Shown: positions 62,066-64,000 of the stretch, piece by piece
Position numbering within the stretch: position 1 is the first letter of the stretch
Layout: each line of letters begins with the position of its first letter
Origin: Mariannaea sp. PMI_226
Lineage: Eukaryota; Ascomycota; Sordariomycetes; Hypocreales; Nectriaceae
NCBI GenBank assembly: GCA_024336345.1
Contig: JANFOG010000004.1
Coordinates: 2,542,001-2,606,000, forward strand
Direction: 5' to 3'
Length of the DNA stretch: 64,000 nucleotides
Program-made: the position numbers and the translations under genes
Notes under the pieces: generated by a model
The model's input: the letters and a program-made list of their open reading frames with translations, nothing else
What the model was told of the DNA's origin: nothing
The model's database searches: none

Positions 62066-64000
62066 CTTGTCCAATTGCTGGTCAATCAACGGGCGCGGCG
62101 CGACCAGTCGAATTACGTTTGAAGAGAAAAATAAGACGCGGAAGTCGGTATCTGGTTCAAAAGCGGCGATGAGAGTCGGCGCGTTTGAAGGGAAACGATC
62201 CGGATAAGTCTGTGAAAGGTAGAAGTTGGCGCGTCAGTGTTTGAATGCTGGAAAGGGTTCTGCCGGTGGCATCGACTTCAGGCGCGGCGCAAAAAGAGGA
62301 GGCCGAAGCCACACCAATAGGCTTGCGAGCGACGTACCGTGTCCAGACAACTGCTTCAATCCATCCAAGGAGGAAAAAGCGTTGCCAGACGGAAGAATTT
62401 GACTTTAGGATAGAAAGGACCGATGGAGTTGGGACGTGCTCCTGGCCAAAGTTACGTACAATTAAGATGGGGGAGGAGAGGACGGAGGAGAAGAAGAAGG
62501 AGAAAAATAGGCCAAGATGCCAACGAAAATGAGGGCAAAAAGGATCGCGATGGCTCGAGGGCAGAAAGAAGCTGAGACAAATTGAACGAACGGGGGTCCA
62601 GGGTCGGGGGGACCTGTTCTTCGTCCTGGATTTGGACGTGGGCACGGGGGGATCGAGTCGCGCAAATTAGGTGCTCCAGCTTGAAGAGCGTCTAGCGCCA
62701 GTTGATGGAGAGGCGGAGATGCTTCTGTTTTGTTCTTGCGACAGGACTGGTCGAGCCTGGTTAGCGCAAAGTGCTGCAAGGTGTACAAAGTGGGGTGCTG
62801 CGAGATAGAGAAATACCTCGTATTCCAACTGGAACCGGACCTGACATACAAGTATTCTCCTATCGCTTTTGGCTGAATTTCTCCCCTTGAAGCCTTGCCC
62901 AACAGTTTGCAAACGCCTGACTTTGATTAGGTACATCCATACACCTGGACCCTGTTCACACCTACCATTCTAGGTGCCGGTAACTGAGGTTACGCCCCTA
63001 GACGGAAAATGGAAAGGCCACTATGGCAGCGTGGCATCTCGAAGTGCTACGTAGTAGCTGTAAGAAAAAAAAAAAGATCTAATTAATTAATCGAATCGCA
63101 ATTCCAAAGGTACGAACCACACAACAATGATATAGTCATGTCGCCCTTTTCTACCGAGATCCCTTCTCTTATTACGAGGGCACCAGAACTACCTATCTTG
63201 AATTAACGTACCTATTATAAATTGCCTCAAGAGACGGTAAGTTACGATCCAGGTGCGAAGGCATGCAGCTCTGGTCCAGCCAGTCCCGTATGACACTGGA
63301 TCGGACCCATTCTGCAGCAGCATCGCCCAATTCACTGCGTGTGAGGAACCAGGGAACCCCAACAAACACGTAATTTACAGATTAGTTACTACTGTACGTA
63401 AACGCACCCTTGGTGCCTCACCGAGAATGCTTGATCAACACTGATCGAAGCCCGCCTACCCACTTCCTCGTCGACCTTCGCACGCGTTCGTCAGGGGTGG
63501 GTATGGGAGAACTCCAAAAGCTCCACAGTGTACTTGGACCCTGTGGCTGCCCTTCTCACAAACCTACGGTACCATCCCATACCCACGCGCCCACGCGCTG
63601 GCGCACAGGGCGGCGGCCACAGACGCGAAAAGCTGATGGCAGCTCAGACTCTGAGCTGGTCTCGTCGAAGAACCCCCGAATAACGCGGGGAAATAACAAC
63701 ATGGGTGACGTGCCAGCCCGCGGTAGGGTAGCCAGCTCTTGCGAGAAGACAAAACCAGGACCAGTGAAAGATGGTGAGATGAGATAAAACACCAATAGGC
63801 AGAAACACCTCCTCCACTGGGTGAGGTCCAGGTTTAGACTCCAATGAGAACGTCCTGACGAATTACATTGCTCCATGTCACTTATCGCCCGGCATACCCG
63901 TATCGAAGTGCTACTTTACTAGTGGTACTGACCGCACCCTATGTGCGTCTGCACACAATGATCATTCCTTGTCATCCTCTCCTCTGTCATCCAGCCCGTG
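62066..64000. other. right end without a supportable gene
   Basis: The left part is the Bqt4-like promoter and leader. Minus-strand frames at 62157-62936 start at non-ATG codons or lack family features, and their composition is that of leader DNA. There is an A12 run near 63065. Small plus-strand frames at 63253-63787 are not supported. A gene could begin just past the window edge. Confidence 0.5.

Noticed and set aside
62462..62936. minus-strand frames upstream of the Bqt4-like gene
   Set aside because: Likely leader or promoter DNA; no splice connection to the main frame and no recognised domain.

Overview
The window is nuclear DNA of a filamentous ascomycete (Pezizomycotina; class Sordariomycetes, possibly order Hypocreales, is my guess from protein style and intergenic motifs). 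The support is short spliceosomal introns of about 45-125 bp with GTRNGY-like donors, CTAAC-type branch sites and YAG or AAG acceptors, pyrimidine-rich leaders, and about 20 ordinary fungal housekeeping genes on both strands with 0.3-7.7 kb gaps. I assembled every gene model by hand by joining frames across splice signals that keep the frame. Coordinates rest on visual counting and could be off by a base or two at splice sites.

Layout. 0-12.7 kb: 5' part of an Ist2/anoctamin-like cortical ER protein (-, cut by the left edge), RNA polymerase III subunit Rpc37 (+), decapping activator PAT1 (-), a 3.2 kb gap with one doubtful small exon, a GT15 mannosyltransferase of the KRE2/MNT1 type (+), and mitochondrial ribosomal protein uS12m (-). 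13.5-24.4 kb: a mitochondrial acyl-CoA dehydrogenase (+), protein kinase C PKC1 (-) with a 3.1 kb G-rich upstream region, and the mitochondrial inner-membrane protein She9/Mdm33 (-). 25.3-35.7 kb: a HAD phosphatase (+), an MFS transporter (-), an eIF1A-like protein (+) tail to tail with ALG3 (-), a peroxisomal D-amino-acid oxidase ending in SKL (-), a mitochondrial thioredoxin (-), and a small secreted eight-cysteine protein (-). 38.6-41.1 kb: a large disordered orphan protein with a pentapeptide array (-). 41.1-48.8 kb: a 7.7 kb stretch without a supportable gene. 48.8-62.1 kb: kinetochore NUF2 (+), an unclassified 225-residue protein (-), AP-3 beta (+), an RTA1-type seven-TM protein (-), 3-hydroxyisobutyrate dehydrogenase (-), and a Bqt4-like KilA-N/APSES inner-nuclear-membrane protein (-). 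62.1-64 kb: no gene seen.

Functional themes. This is not a biosynthetic cluster, and I see no transposon, CRISPR array, tRNA or rRNA gene. Some genes share pathways by function rather than by clustering: ALG3 and the GT15 enzyme (protein mannosylation, cell wall) with PKC1 (cell-wall integrity); the acyl-CoA dehydrogenase and HIBADH (possibly branched-chain amino-acid breakdown); and uS12m, She9 and thioredoxin (mitochondria). The points most worth a second look are an intron that splits the membrane anchor of the Bqt4-like protein, the orphan genes at 35.2, 38.6 and 50.6 kb, the 7.7 kb empty interval, and recurring TACCTA/TAGGTA words in intergenic DNA. I did not find convincing evidence of a new multi-gene system.
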